A stretch of DNA of 35,647 nt from contig JAFDVK010000021.1 of assembly GCA_018269005.1 (NCBI GenBank), positions 1-35,647 of the forward strand. Reading direction: 5' to 3'. The position numbers were made by a program, and so were the translations under genes. Numbering within the stretch: position 1 is the first letter of the stretch; every line of letters starts with the position of its first letter. Below, in pieces: positions 18,672-27,437 of the stretch. The notes under the pieces are model-generated. The model saw only the letters and a list, made by a program, of their open reading frames with translations. It was not told where the DNA came from and searched no databases. This DNA comes from Acidobacteriota bacterium. GTDB lineage: Bacteria; Acidobacteriota; Blastocatellia; Pyrinomonadales; Pyrinomonadaceae.

Positions 18672-19883
18672 TCAAATACTGAATCGAATGGCGATCGCAT
18701 CGTGATCCGAGAGCGGCGTGCCGTCGGAGGTCGTCAGTTCGCCGATGGTTTGCGGCCTTTCGACCGCTTTGATGCCGCGGCCCGCGAACCAATCGAGCCT
18801 GCCCGAAACTTTGCCGCCGACTCGATTTGCAGCCCAAAAGATGAAAGGAAAGCACCACGCCGGCACCCAATCGCGCAGGTTCGTGTTCTTTTCGATGCTG
18901 CCGACGTCGTAATGCAGGGTCCCGACGCCGAGTTCATTGAGATCGTGAAAGGAGTAGCCGCGGCGTTCGAGATCGTCGAACATCCGTCTTTCGAAGAACC
19001 TTTCCGGATGCGGGAGGTGATTCTTTGCAACATTCTTCGGCCCCATGAAAACACGCCGCCAATAGCCCATTATTGCCCGCGTCGAGCTTTGCGAATTGAA
19101 TCCCGTCGTGTTCCAGTCGCCGCCGATCAGCGTCGGCAGCTCGGGCAGCGTTTCAAGGTGATCGAGGATGAGCTTCATCTGCAAACGCCGATGAGCCCGG
19201 GAGCAATGTGCATCCAGATGTACCGAAACCGCACGAAAGGTGCCCAGCGGATGGTCGATTTCGGCGAACAACGCACGCAGATGCCCGAGCCTTTTTTCCT
19301 TGCCCCACATCTTGTCTTTCCCGTTAGGAAGCGGAATGGCGTGGATGTTCCGCATCGGATATTTTGAGAACATCGCAAGCCCGTGGATCGAATTCGTATT
19401 CTCACCCTCGACGTCGGATTCGACTCCGCTTCCCTTTTGCAAAGCGATGTAAACCGGTGCGAACGCATAGTTTAAGTCGAGAGCCGCTGCGATCTCCTCC
19501 GCAACGAATCGATTCCCGCTTCGCGCCATCCCGTGATCAAGCTCCGAAAGCAGAAGTACGTCCGCGTCTTTCAAACTCTCGTGATTCCTTAGGGCATCGA
19601 TGATCCCGTCGAGCTGAATTCCGCGTTCAAGATTCCACGCAAGCGCCGAGACCGACTCAGGCACAGCGTCATTCACCCTTCCGCTGTTTCCCCCAACAAC
19701 GATCGAGTTAAGGATCCGTGCCGCATCAACCCGAACTCTTTCGACGGTCGGCGACACCGAAAGCTCACGCGTCGATCCGATACGAAGCAGTTCAGGAAAG
19801 TATTGGCTTAGGTCGTGATCAAGAAGTTCAGGCGGACCGATGACAGCACCTTTCGGATCGTCGAACAAGATTTCGAGGGGCAT
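18672..19883 (-). CDS. Endonuclease/exonuclease/phosphatase (EEP) family protein
   Basis: A cytoplasmic hydrolase of the metal-dependent EEP superfamily (PF03372). From ATG 19883 it has 403 residues. An N-terminal part of about 70 residues precedes the catalytic domain. All expected motifs are present: ALAWNLERG (Asn), LLSELDHGMARSGNR (Glu), VSVHLDAHCSRAHRR (His), GGDWNT (Asp/Asn) and PLSDHDAIAIRF (Asp-His). The substrate could be nucleic acid, a phosphoinositide-like or another phosphoester; the sequence does not say. A frame extension to 19931 would overlap the upstream ATP-grasp gene by 38 bp and is rejected. The 10-bp gap to the ATP-grasp stop makes cotranscription likely. Confidence 0.85.
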   Translation of the reverse strand: MPLEILFDDPKGAVIGPPELLDHDLSQYFPELLRIGSTRELSVSPTVERVRVDAARILNSIVVGGNSGRVNDAVPESVSALAWNLERGIQLDGIIDALRNHESLKDADVLLLSELDHGMARSGNRFVAEEIAAALDLNYAFAPVYIALQKGSGVESDVEGENTNSIHGLAMFSKYPMRNIHAIPLPNGKDKMWGKEKRLGHLRALFAEIDHPLGTFRAVSVHLDAHCSRAHRRLQMKLILDHLETLPELPTLIGGDWNTTGFNSQSSTRAIMGYWRRVFMGPKNVAKNHLPHPERFFERRMFDDLERRGYSFHDLNELGVGTLHYDVGSIEKNTNLRDWVPAWCFPFIFWAANRVGGKVSGRLDWFAGRGIKAVERPQTIGELTTSDGTPLSDHDAIAIRFSI

Positions 19884-19893
19884 ATGTCGGGAT

Positions 19894-21105
19894 TCAGTCG
19901 TCGTAGCGTTCTTTTGCGGGTGCGACGGCAAGAAAATCGGTTGCGATTCGCTCGGAATATGAGGCGAGAAGTTCCTCGATGCGAGCTTGTTTCTTTGAGT
20001 GAAAGATCAGGCCGACGTGGCGTGATTTTTTGACACGATAGACGATCTCTTCGTCAGCGTAATGTTCCGTATTCGGCTCCTCGGTATTAGCGAGAGCCAG
20101 GGCAACGCCGGCATGCTCCTTGCGAAGCTTTGGCAGTTTGTACGGATGCTCTTTCGTGGCCGTTTCGAGCTGTGCCCATTCACGCCAAAGGTTGAATCCA
20201 CAGGCGTATTCGAGCACGTTCGCAATGTAGGCTCCGCCCACTCGGCAAGCGACCTCGAGCAGGAAGATCTCCCCTGTCGCATCGCTCTGCAGGAACTCGG
20301 CGTGCGTGACACCGCGGTCGTATTCGAACGCCTTCAAGAGCTGCGAATTGACCGTCTCAAGACTCTTCCTGATCGCGGAACGATAAGGCACGATCGACGA
20401 TGTAAAAACCCCGCCGTGGTGCGTCACGCTGAAAGGAGCAGTCCCATATTGGCTTACGCCTGCGGCACGGACTTTGCCGCCTTCGACGACGGAATCGACG
20501 TGAAAAACGCGCCCTTCGATAAAGTGCTCGATCACGAATTGCGACGGGTGGTCGCGCCAGTTGTTGCGGTTATCCAGTTCGCTTAAAACGTCCCAGACCT
20601 GCTGCGCGGTCTCGCATTTCCTGATGCCGAAGGCCGAGACCTCGAACCTTGGCTTTACGATCCATGGTGCCGGGACGCGTGCAAGGAATTCATTGATCTC
20701 GTTTTCGTTGAACACTCCCGTAAAGTCCGGGCAAGGGACGTCGTTCTCGGCCGCCAGGTTCCGCATCGTGAGTTTGTCGCGAAAGCGGCGCAAATATGAG
20801 CTGTTCATTCCCGGGAGCTGCAAATGTTCGCGCGCGAGGGCCGCCGTTATCACATCAAATTCATCGAGGCCGACGACTCGGTCTATCTTTTCAGATCCCG
20901 CGATATTCGTGATCGCACGCACATAGTCGCCCGGTTGAGCCTCGTCCTCGACCGTCCGAACCTCGCTGACCGCATCCCAAGACCATGACATTTCGAGCAG
21001 CTTTTTACGGGTAACTAGCGTTACGCGCCAGCCGGCACTGTTCGCTTCTTCAAGGAATTCATTGCCTTTTTGCTCGCTCGCGATACAGACGATGTGCTTT
21101 TGCAT
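19894..21105 (-). CDS. ATP-grasp domain ligase, substrate unknown
   Basis: About 403 residues from ATG 21105 (MQKHIVCIASEQKG, the normal nucleotide-fold start); ATG 21129 is an alternative. Order: N-terminal pre-ATP-grasp fold (about 1-90), the lid LTMRNLAAENDVPCPDF, PWIVKPRFEVSAFGI with the ATP-binding Lys (about 147-162), IEHFIEGRVFHVDSVV, and the Mg-binding EIFLLEVACRVGGAYIANVLE (about 279-299). The family joins a carboxylate to an amine or thiol through an acyl-phosphate, as carbamoyl-phosphate synthase and biotin carboxylase do. It is paired with the EEP gene downstream, a combination I do not recognise from a known pathway. Confidence 0.85.
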   Translation of the reverse strand: MQKHIVCIASEQKGNEFLEEANSAGWRVTLVTRKKLLEMSWSWDAVSEVRTVEDEAQPGDYVRAITNIAGSEKIDRVVGLDEFDVITAALAREHLQLPGMNSSYLRRFRDKLTMRNLAAENDVPCPDFTGVFNENEINEFLARVPAPWIVKPRFEVSAFGIRKCETAQQVWDVLSELDNRNNWRDHPSQFVIEHFIEGRVFHVDSVVEGGKVRAAGVSQYGTAPFSVTHHGGVFTSSIVPYRSAIRKSLETVNSQLLKAFEYDRGVTHAEFLQSDATGEIFLLEVACRVGGAYIANVLEYACGFNLWREWAQLETATKEHPYKLPKLRKEHAGVALALANTEEPNTEHYADEEIVYRVKKSRHVGLIFHSKKQARIEELLASYSERIATDFLAVAPAKERYDD

Positions 21106-21274
21106 ATTGATCCACGAGCCTTCCGACACTGAACGCTCAGATCCGCGTACCGCAGCTTCGGGCCGTGTGCCTCATTTTATTTTGTACCAAAAGAATGGCA
21201 CAATCTAGGCTCCAATACAATGGATCTCAGCATCAAATGCGCGAGATGTAGTTTGACGGCAATTCGTATTAACT

Positions 21275-21964
21275 ATGGGCGGAATCGATCCGATCAACCT
21301 GATCAGTCACCTCGTTATCTTCATGGTCGTCCTTCTTTTGGCGATCTCTGCCCATGAGGCCGGACACGCGTGGATGTCGCATAAATTCGGCGACGACACG
21401 GCATATATGCTTGGCCGAGTAACGCTCAATCCCGTCAAGCACACTGACCCGATCGGCACGCTTCTGATCCCGATAATCGGTTTTATCCTCGGCGCGATGG
21501 GCGGTGCACTGGGCAGCATTCCGCTGATCGGCTGGGGTATTCCGACGCCCGTCAATCCGCGAAACTGGACTAATTACAAGCTTGCGAACGTGATGGTGTC
21601 GATCGCCGGGGTTCTCGCAAACCTTATTTTGCTCATCATCGGTATCGTCATCGCAAAGATACTTATTTCGCAAGGGGTTTTTACCGTTCGAGATTTTTTT
21701 GGAGACACGACGAATCCGGTCGTCATTTTTGTGGCCGACCTGATGTTCTTGAACCTATCGCTCTTTGTGTTCAATTTGCTGCCATTTCCGCCGCTCGACG
21801 GGAGCCAGATACTTTCGACCTTTCTGCCCGAAAGTGCGCAGCCTGTCATTCGAATGCTCGAACAATACGGCTACATCATACTCCTAGCGCTTATCTATAT
21901 TGGCGTATTCCGGATGATCATTACGCCTTTTTATTACGGCCTTATTTACATTCTCTACCTCTAA
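21275..21964 (+). CDS. Site-2 protease (M50) family membrane protein
   Basis: A 229-residue intramembrane zinc metalloprotease. The HExxH site lies in the first TM helix (AISAHEAGHAW, about residues 23-33), and the third ligand is in FNLLPFPPLDGSQIL (about 165-180). About five or six TM helices are visible. There is no PDZ domain, so it belongs to the compact rhomboid-like-length SpoIVFB/YwhC group rather than RseP. Substrates are unknown. Its TAA stop overlaps an ATG (TAATG) that begins a short remnant of the trpS 5' end (see 21964-21999), implying that trpS once followed directly. Confidence 0.92.
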   Translation: MGGIDPINLISHLVIFMVVLLLAISAHEAGHAWMSHKFGDDTAYMLGRVTLNPVKHTDPIGTLLIPIIGFILGAMGGALGSIPLIGWGIPTPVNPRNWTNYKLANVMVSIAGVLANLILLIIGIVIAKILISQGVFTVRDFFGDTTNPVVIFVADLMFLNLSLFVFNLLPFPPLDGSQILSTFLPESAQPVIRMLEQYGYIILLALIYIGVFRMIITPFYYGLIYILYL

Positions 21965-21999
21965 TGGCGAAGAAACGAATATTCAGCGGAGCAAAGTGA
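21964..21999 (+). pseudogene. Remnant duplicate of the trpS 5' end
   Basis: ATG at 21964 opens an 11-codon frame, MAKKRIFSGAK then TGA. This matches the true trpS start 619 bp downstream, MKKRIFSGAQ. The 17 bp CGAATATTCAGCGGAGC are identical at 21976-21992 and 22592-22608. The flanking Lys codons differ (AAG-AAA against AAA-AAG), so the copy is not brand new. Between the two copies lies the DUF4160/DUF2442 module. Confidence 0.8.
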
Positions 22000-22028
22000 A
22001 TGCTGCTCCCACGCGAGGGTGCGATGAT

Positions 22029-22274
22029 ATGCCCGTAGTTTTCCATCAGGACGGATTCAGGTTCTTCTTTTTTTCGAATGAGGGCGATCCGAGAGAACCC
22101 GTGCACATCCATGTTCGAAAGGATGCGAAGCTTGCAAAATTCTGGCTCCAGCCGTCGGTTCGGCTGGACGATTCCTACCGATTTTCCGCAAGAGAGCTTA
22201 CTAAAATTGCGAAAATCATTGATAATAGAAAGACAGAGATCGAGGAAGCTTGGAATGACCACTTTGAATCTTGA
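22029..22274 (+). CDS. DUF4160 family protein
   Basis: 81 residues from ATG 22029; an upstream GTG at 21996 is in frame but falls in the trpS remnant. The family signature (PF13711) is clear: MPVVFHQDGFRFFFFSNEGD, then PREPVHIHVRKDAKLAKFWL with the paired His, and the C-terminal ARELTKIAKIIDNRKTEIEE. DUF4160 genes are very often paired with DUF2442 genes, as here, with a 20-bp overlap. The pair has been suggested to be toxin-antitoxin-like, but no activity is established. It sits between a partial and a complete trpS start. Confidence 0.92.
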   Translation: MPVVFHQDGFRFFFFSNEGDPREPVHIHVRKDAKLAKFWLQPSVRLDDSYRFSARELTKIAKIIDNRKTEIEEAWNDHFES

Positions 22275-22536
22275 AGCACTTGCGGCAGCGGTTTCATTCG
22301 ACGCCGACAATATGTGGGTCGAATTGACCGATGGCCGCCAACTCGGTGTACCACTCGCCTATTTTCCGCGCCTCGCAAAAGCCTCGACCGCTCAGCGAAA
22401 AAAGTATGTTATCAGCGGTGGCGGATCAGGCCTGCACTGGGATGATCTGGATGAAGACATTTCGGTCCCCGGTCTTTTAACCGGAAAGGTGGATCGAACC
22501 AAAAGAACCAGCATTAAGATCAAAAAGGCTGCCTAA
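22255..22536 (+). CDS. DUF2442 family protein
   Basis: 93 residues from ATG 22255, which overlaps the DUF4160 gene by 20 bp in another frame. The PF10387 signature is present: AVSFDADNMWVELTDGRQL, VPLAYFPRLAKASTAQRKK, and GLHWDDLDEDISVPGLL. The fold is a small winged or sheet domain of unknown action. The basic C-terminus (KVDRTKRTSIKIKKAA) could contact nucleic acid. The frame stays open to 22078 upstream, but that part is a shadow of DUF4160. Confidence 0.92.
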   Translation: MTTLNLEALAAAVSFDADNMWVELTDGRQLGVPLAYFPRLAKASTAQRKKYVISGGGSGLHWDDLDEDISVPGLLTGKVDRTKRTSIKIKKAA

Positions 22537-22582
22537 ATCAGAACATCTTACCTCACCGTCTGACACGCGGCGGCTCGACTCT

Positions 22583-23563
22583 ATGAAAAAGCGAATATTC
22601 AGCGGAGCCCAGCCTACGGGCCGTCTTCATTTAGGAAATTACTTAGGTGCTCTCAAGAATTGGGTAGCGCTCCAGGATGAGTACGACTCAATATTCTGTA
22701 TCGTCAATCTTCACGCGTTGACCTTGCCGCAAAATCCAAAGACCCTTCGGCAAAAGACGCTTGATCTTGCTCGAATCTACCTGGCCGCCAGCATCGATCC
22801 CGAAAAAGCAACGATATTCATCCAAGCGGATGTGCCCGAGCATGCCGAACTGACTTGGATCCTACTCTGCACTGCCCGTATGGGCGAGCTTGAGCGGATG
22901 ACGCAGTTCAAGGACAAGTCTCAAAAGGGCGGACGCGAACGTTCGAGCGTCGGGCTGTTTACATATCCTGCGTTGATGGCGGCCGACATTTTGCTTTATC
23001 ATACGGACCTCGTCCCTGTCGGCCAGGATCAGAAGCAGCATCTTGAACTGACGCGCGACTTGGCAGAACGTTTCAACCGCGATTTCGGCGAGACTTTCGT
23101 AATTCCTGAACCCTACATTCCGAAGAGCGGTGCGAACATAAGATCGCTACAAGATCCTGCGAAAAAGATGTCGAAGTCTGACGAGAACGAGGCCGGAGCG
23201 ATATTTTTGGATGACGATGCCGATACGATCTCGAAAAAGATCAAACGCGCGGTAACCGACAGCGGCACCGAGATCAACTTCGATGAAACGCGGCCGGCGA
23301 TCCACAACCTTTTGACGATCTATCAGCTGGTGACGGGAAAGACCGAGCAGGAATGCGTCGAGAATTTCGCGGGCAAGGGCTACGGACAGTTCAAAGGTGA
23401 ACTTGCCGAAGCCGTCGTCGAATATCTGCGGCCATTCCAGGAACGCATCTCGGCCTACGACGACGCAGAATTGAACCGGATCCTAAGAACCGGAGCGGAA
23501 AAAGCTCGATCGATCGCAAGCGTCACGCTCGCCGATGCTTATCAGAAGACCGGCATCCGATAG
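22583..23563 (+). CDS. trpS: Tryptophanyl-tRNA synthetase
   Basis: The class I synthetase that charges tRNA-Trp. The 326-residue length is typical. GAQPTGRLHLGNYLGAL (residues 8-24) carries the HIGH-type motif and KMSKSDEN (about 195-202) the KMSKS loop; GQDQKQHLELTRDLAERFN lies between. The start MKKRIFSGAQ is at the conserved site, although the ribosome-binding site is poor (CGGCGGCTCGACTCT before ATG). That is compatible with an upstream region replaced when the DUF4160/DUF2442 module arrived. Active-site motifs look complete, so the gene is functional. Confidence 0.97.
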   Translation: MKKRIFSGAQPTGRLHLGNYLGALKNWVALQDEYDSIFCIVNLHALTLPQNPKTLRQKTLDLARIYLAASIDPEKATIFIQADVPEHAELTWILLCTARMGELERMTQFKDKSQKGGRERSSVGLFTYPALMAADILLYHTDLVPVGQDQKQHLELTRDLAERFNRDFGETFVIPEPYIPKSGANIRSLQDPAKKMSKSDENEAGAIFLDDDADTISKKIKRAVTDSGTEINFDETRPAIHNLLTIYQLVTGKTEQECVENFAGKGYGQFKGELAEAVVEYLRPFQERISAYDDAELNRILRTGAEKARSIASVTLADAYQKTGIR

Positions 23564-23615
23564 AAGGATCTTACTCGCTCCCAATTAAATATCTCGATCC
23601 GCGAGGGACCAAGGT

Positions 23616-24920
23616 CTGAGCATTCAGAAAGCGACAACCTTCTATTTCGTTAGCGATCTGCATCTTGGCGGTGATGGCCAGCTTCAGATCTGCGACTACA
23701 CAGACGAATTCGTCGCATTCTTAAAAGAACTTGAAGCTGAGGGTAAGGAAACCGAACTTATCATCGTCGGCGACGCTTTCGGATTCTGGGAGCTGACGAC
23801 CGTTTCAGGGACGGCCAAGCTCGACGAGATCGTTAAATACCACACGCCCATTTTCGAGCAGTTCAAGAGAACCGGCAAGAACATCCAGATCACGCTCATG
23901 GTCGGCAATCATGATTACGACCTTGCGTGCGATCCGGAATACGCCGCAAAATTGGCCGCCTTCAACATCAAATTGGATACGTCGGTCTCGCTGATCCGTG
24001 AGGTTGCCGGGAAGAAGATTTGGATCGAGCACGGCCAGCAGACGGATAGTCTCAACGCTTCGCCCGATTATGGCAACCCATATGCGCAGCCGCTCGGATA
24101 TTTCATCACAGAGATGGCCGTTGCCGGGTCAAGTCGCTATTCAGCGTTTGGGAAGACGCCTTGGCTCAAGGACATACGCTCTGTGGACGTTCGCCAGCTT
24201 CCGGATTGGATACTCTCGAACTACTTTTATAACGAGATGAGCCCGATCATCCGCTGGACGATGGCTCCCTTCCTTGCTCTGCTGTCGGTAACTCTCTTGG
24301 CATTGGCAGCGCAGGCTCTCAAGCATTTCGGCGTGATCGACGTCAACATACTTATTCAGAACCGCCTCTTCTCGAGCCTCGGGTTCGTCGGCGATCTGAT
24401 CCGCTCGACCTTGATCCTAAGCATGGTCGTCTGGTCATTCGTGATAGCGGTCTCGATCCCGCTGCTATTCGTTTTGCGCGATGTTCGAAAAACGCTCCTC
24501 CGGATGCAGATACTACCCGAAACGAACGACGTTCCGTTGTACGTGCCGGAGCAAGGATACGAAGAGCACGCGGAAAGGATATTTGCAGACGATCCGACCG
24601 TTGCGGCGTACGTTTTCGGGCACACCCACGACGCATTTCTGACCGTTAAGAACGGTCGGGCCGTTCTCAACACCGGAACTTGGCTGAAGCTGCTAAAGCG
24701 GATCCCGGTGATGTTTGGCTACCTGCCCGCTGTCTATTTTCCGACGTTTCGTTTGAATTATTTCAAGGTGTACGAAGAGAACGGCCAAATCGCGCTCGAA
24801 TATAAAGAGTTACCGAAGGAACCGGCCAGAGAATTGAGTCTCTTTCAGCGACTACTGATCTTTAGAAAAAAGCCCGAGCCAGGGAGATACGTAGCACCGA
24901 AGACGCTGCTGCCGTTATAG
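23616..24920 (+). CDS. Metallophosphoesterase with membrane segments (no standard start codon)
   Basis: A calcineurin-like phosphoesterase of about 434 residues. The metal motifs run in order: FVSDLHLGGDG (about 11-21), VGDAFGFWEL (about 49-58), MVGNHDYDLA (about 95-104) and YVFGHTHDAFL (near 332-342). FWE after GD and the spacing resemble LpxH/UDP-2,3-diacylglucosamine hydrolase-like enzymes. Two TM segments (PFLALLSVTLLALAAQAL and LIRSTLILSMVVWSFVIAVSI) lie between the third and fourth motifs, which is unusual. The frame is closed upstream by TAA at 23586, and 23589-23894 holds no ATG, GTG or TTG in frame before motif 3. CTG 23616, 8 nt after GAGGG, is the best start; ATT 23622 is possible. 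A start at ATG 23895 or 23898 would lose the first two motifs. Confidence 0.8.
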   Translation: MSIQKATTFYFVSDLHLGGDGQLQICDYTDEFVAFLKELEAEGKETELIIVGDAFGFWELTTVSGTAKLDEIVKYHTPIFEQFKRTGKNIQITLMVGNHDYDLACDPEYAAKLAAFNIKLDTSVSLIREVAGKKIWIEHGQQTDSLNASPDYGNPYAQPLGYFITEMAVAGSSRYSAFGKTPWLKDIRSVDVRQLPDWILSNYFYNEMSPIIRWTMAPFLALLSVTLLALAAQALKHFGVIDVNILIQNRLFSSLGFVGDLIRSTLILSMVVWSFVIAVSIPLLFVLRDVRKTLLRMQILPETNDVPLYVPEQGYEEHAERIFADDPTVAAYVFGHTHDAFLTVKNGRAVLNTGTWLKLLKRIPVMFGYLPAVYFPTFRLNYFKVYEENGQIALEYKELPKEPARELSLFQRLLIFRKKPEPGRYVAPKTLLPL

Positions 24921-25034
24921 CTGCTTTCCTTGGCGAACATTGCCGAAGCACCGTATTTCTTGCCGCGGACGATACAGTCGCCGACCGTCGGTCAACAAAT
25001 GGCGTTCATTGAACTTCCCGCATGCCTGGCAAAC

Positions 25035-25077
25035 TCCAATTGACAGTTTTTCAATTTACAATTGACAATGGTCGATA
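25035..25077. repeat. 43-bp direct repeat, copy A (upstream of DPP-IV)
   Basis: Starts TCCAATTGACAGT and ends ACAATGGTCGATA. It matches 27476-27518 at 38 of 43 positions without gaps. Together they bracket the DPP-IV gene. The rest of the 24921-25153 gap shows only small palindromes (for example GACCGTCGGTC near 24985) and no gene. Confidence 0.75.
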
Positions 25078-25153
25078 TGCCACAAACCAGCGTTTGGCGG
25101 TGTTCTCTTTTTAGTCGGGAAATGGGGCCGCGCTCTGCGGCCATAGATTAACA

Positions 25154-27424
25154 ATGAAAAAATACCTTTCGATCGCGTTACGTCCGGCGGCCTTCGCCCT
25201 ATTGTTTTTGATCGCGTCGGCGCAATATTCCCTTTTGGCGCAGACTGCCCAGCAAAGTCTCGATCCCAAACTGACGGTCGAGCGCATTTTCGCGAGCCGC
25301 GAATTTCAGCCTGAGCGATTTGGCGGATTCGAATGGCTAAAGGACGGCGATTCATACGCGAAGTTCGAACCTTCGGCGAAAGTAAAAAATGCGGACGATC
25401 TTGTGCGCTATCGAATCGATACTGGAGCTAAAAGTGTTCTTTTATCGGCCGAAAGCCGTATCCCGAAAGGCAAAACGGAGCCGCTCGAACTCGACGGCTA
25501 CGATTGGTCGGCGGATGGCAAACGGGTTTTGATATACACAAATTCGCAGAAGGTCTGGCGATACAATACCCGAGGTGACTATTGGGTGCTTGATCAGACG
25601 ACAGGAAAATTGGCCAAACTTGGCGGCAACGCAAAGCCGGCGACGCTGATGTTCGCAAAATTTTCGCCTGACGGAACCCGCGTCGGTTATGTCCGCGAAA
25701 ATGACTTGTATGTTGAAAATGTTGCAACCGGAAAGATCACACGTTTGACGAGCAATGGCTCGCACACGATGATAAACGGCACGTCCGACTGGGTGAACGA
25801 AGAAGAGTTCGATCTACGCGATTGCTGGCGCTGGAGCCCGGACGGAAAAGCGATAGCCTTTTGGCAATTTGACGCGTCCGGCATCGAAGATTTTCTGCTT
25901 CTTAACAACACAACCGGCCTTTATCCGACGCTGACCAAAATTCCCTACCCAAAAACCGGTACACAGAACGCGGCTGTCCGTGTCGGGGTTGTTCCTGCCG
26001 CCGGCGGCGGGATACGCTGGCTTGAAACGCCCGGCGACCCGCGAAACAACTACATCGTATCGGTTGACTGGGCAAACCCGAACGAGATCTATCTTCAGCA
26101 TTTCAATCGTTTGCAGAACACTCTGCAGGTCCTTGTTGCAGATGCAAAGACCGGAAAGGCACGTTCAATACTTACAGAAAAGGATGATGCGTGGGTTGAT
26201 CTCACGCTGCCTGAGATGCGTTGGCTCGACGGCGGTAAAAGCTTTCTGTGGGTCAGCGAACGCGACGGCTGGCGCAGGCCCTATTCGGTTTCGGCCGACG
26301 GCCGCGATATCCGGCCGCTGACGAAAGGCAGTTTCGACGCAATGAGTATTCAATCCGTTGACGAGGCCGGCGGCTGGGTCTATTACATGGCGTCGCCGGA
26401 CAACGCAACGCAGCGTTATCTGTATCGCTCAAAACTTGACGGCAGCGGCAATGACGAACGTGTTACGCCGGCCGGGTTTCAGGGGTGGAACTCCTATAAT
26501 TTTTCGCCGAATGCTCGTTGGGCAGTGCAGACCTCATCTTCATTTGGGAAGTATTCAAAGATCGACCTGCTCGATCTTCGGTCCGGCTCGGTCGCACGTT
26601 CGATCGTCGATAACGCCTCGGCCCAGGCAAAGCTCGACAAGCTGCCGAAAGGCCCGCAGGAATTTTTCCGCATCGATATAGGCGAGGGCGTTTCGCTAGA
26701 CGGCTGGATGATGAAGCCGCCAAACTTTGACCCAACGAAAAAATATCCGGTACTTTTTTACGCATACACCGAACCGGCAGGCACGACCGTTAACGATCAA
26801 TGGTCCGGATCGCAGTATTTTTGGTATCTGATGCTGACGCAGCAGGGCTATATCGTCGCCAGCGTTGACAATCGCGGTACGCCCTCGCCGCGGGGAAGAG
26901 AGTTCAGAAAAAGCATTTATCGAAAGATCGGCGTTTTGAGTTCGCAGGATCAGGCTGCTGCGGTAAAAGCGATGCTTGCAAAAATGCCTTATCTCGATGC
27001 TTCGCGTGTCGGCATCTGGGGCTGGAGCGGCGGCGGCGTTGCGACGCTGAACGCAATGTTCCGTTATCCCGATATCTACAAAATGGGAATGGCCGTTGCA
27101 CCTGCCCCTGACAGCCGTTATTACGACACGATCTACACCGAACGCTATATGGGTTTGCCAAAGGATAACGCGGACGATTACAAGAATTCCTCAGCGACAA
27201 CATTTGCCGCCAACCTGAAAGGCGACCTGCTGATCGTTCACGGAACCGGCGACGACAATGTCCATTACCAGCAGACCGAAATTCTTATAGACGCGCTGAT
27301 CGCCGCAAACAAACCTTTCACGATCATGCCCTATCCAAACCGAACGCACAGCATCAACGAAGGCAAGGGAACGACCTTGCATTTGTATAGTTTGTTAACG
27401 AGGTATTTGAATGAACACTTGTGA
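25154..27424 (+). CDS. Dipeptidyl peptidase IV family protein (S9B)
   Basis: A secreted serine peptidase of 756 residues that removes X-Pro/Ala dipeptides. The signal peptide is ALRPAAFALLFLIASAQYSLLAQ. Residues about 40-540 form the N-terminal beta-propeller, containing SDWVNEEEFDL with the double-Glu that anchors the substrate amino terminus in this family. The alpha/beta-hydrolase domain follows: GIWGWSGGG with Ser625, HGTGDDNVH with Asp700/701, and NRTHSI with His732. The nucleophile context is GWSGGG where DPP-IV usually has GWSYGG, a mild departure. It is flanked by the 43-bp direct repeats. It probably helps peptide feeding in the periplasm. Confidence 0.95.
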   Translation: MKKYLSIALRPAAFALLFLIASAQYSLLAQTAQQSLDPKLTVERIFASREFQPERFGGFEWLKDGDSYAKFEPSAKVKNADDLVRYRIDTGAKSVLLSAESRIPKGKTEPLELDGYDWSADGKRVLIYTNSQKVWRYNTRGDYWVLDQTTGKLAKLGGNAKPATLMFAKFSPDGTRVGYVRENDLYVENVATGKITRLTSNGSHTMINGTSDWVNEEEFDLRDCWRWSPDGKAIAFWQFDASGIEDFLLLNNTTGLYPTLTKIPYPKTGTQNAAVRVGVVPAAGGGIRWLETPGDPRNNYIVSVDWANPNEIYLQHFNRLQNTLQVLVADAKTGKARSILTEKDDAWVDLTLPEMRWLDGGKSFLWVSERDGWRRPYSVSADGRDIRPLTKGSFDAMSIQSVDEAGGWVYYMASPDNATQRYLYRSKLDGSGNDERVTPAGFQGWNSYNFSPNARWAVQTSSSFGKYSKIDLLDLRSGSVARSIVDNASAQAKLDKLPKGPQEFFRIDIGEGVSLDGWMMKPPNFDPTKKYPVLFYAYTEPAGTTVNDQWSGSQYFWYLMLTQQGYIVASVDNRGTPSPRGREFRKSIYRKIGVLSSQDQAAAVKAMLAKMPYLDASRVGIWGWSGGGVATLNAMFRYPDIYKMGMAVAPAPDSRYYDTIYTERYMGLPKDNADDYKNSSATTFAANLKGDLLIVHGTGDDNVHYQQTEILIDALIAANKPFTIMPYPNRTHSINEGKGTTLHLYSLLTRYLNEHL

Positions 27425-27437
27425 GGAGACCGGAAAT

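Noticed and set aside
21190..21225. Sigma54-like TGGCAC before the M50 protease
   Set aside because: The TTGC half of the consensus is missing at the required spacing.
24930..25000. Minus-strand peptide-like reading frame after the phosphoesterase
   Set aside because: It is short, has a stop just upstream, and continues only as antisense of the phosphoesterase 3' end.
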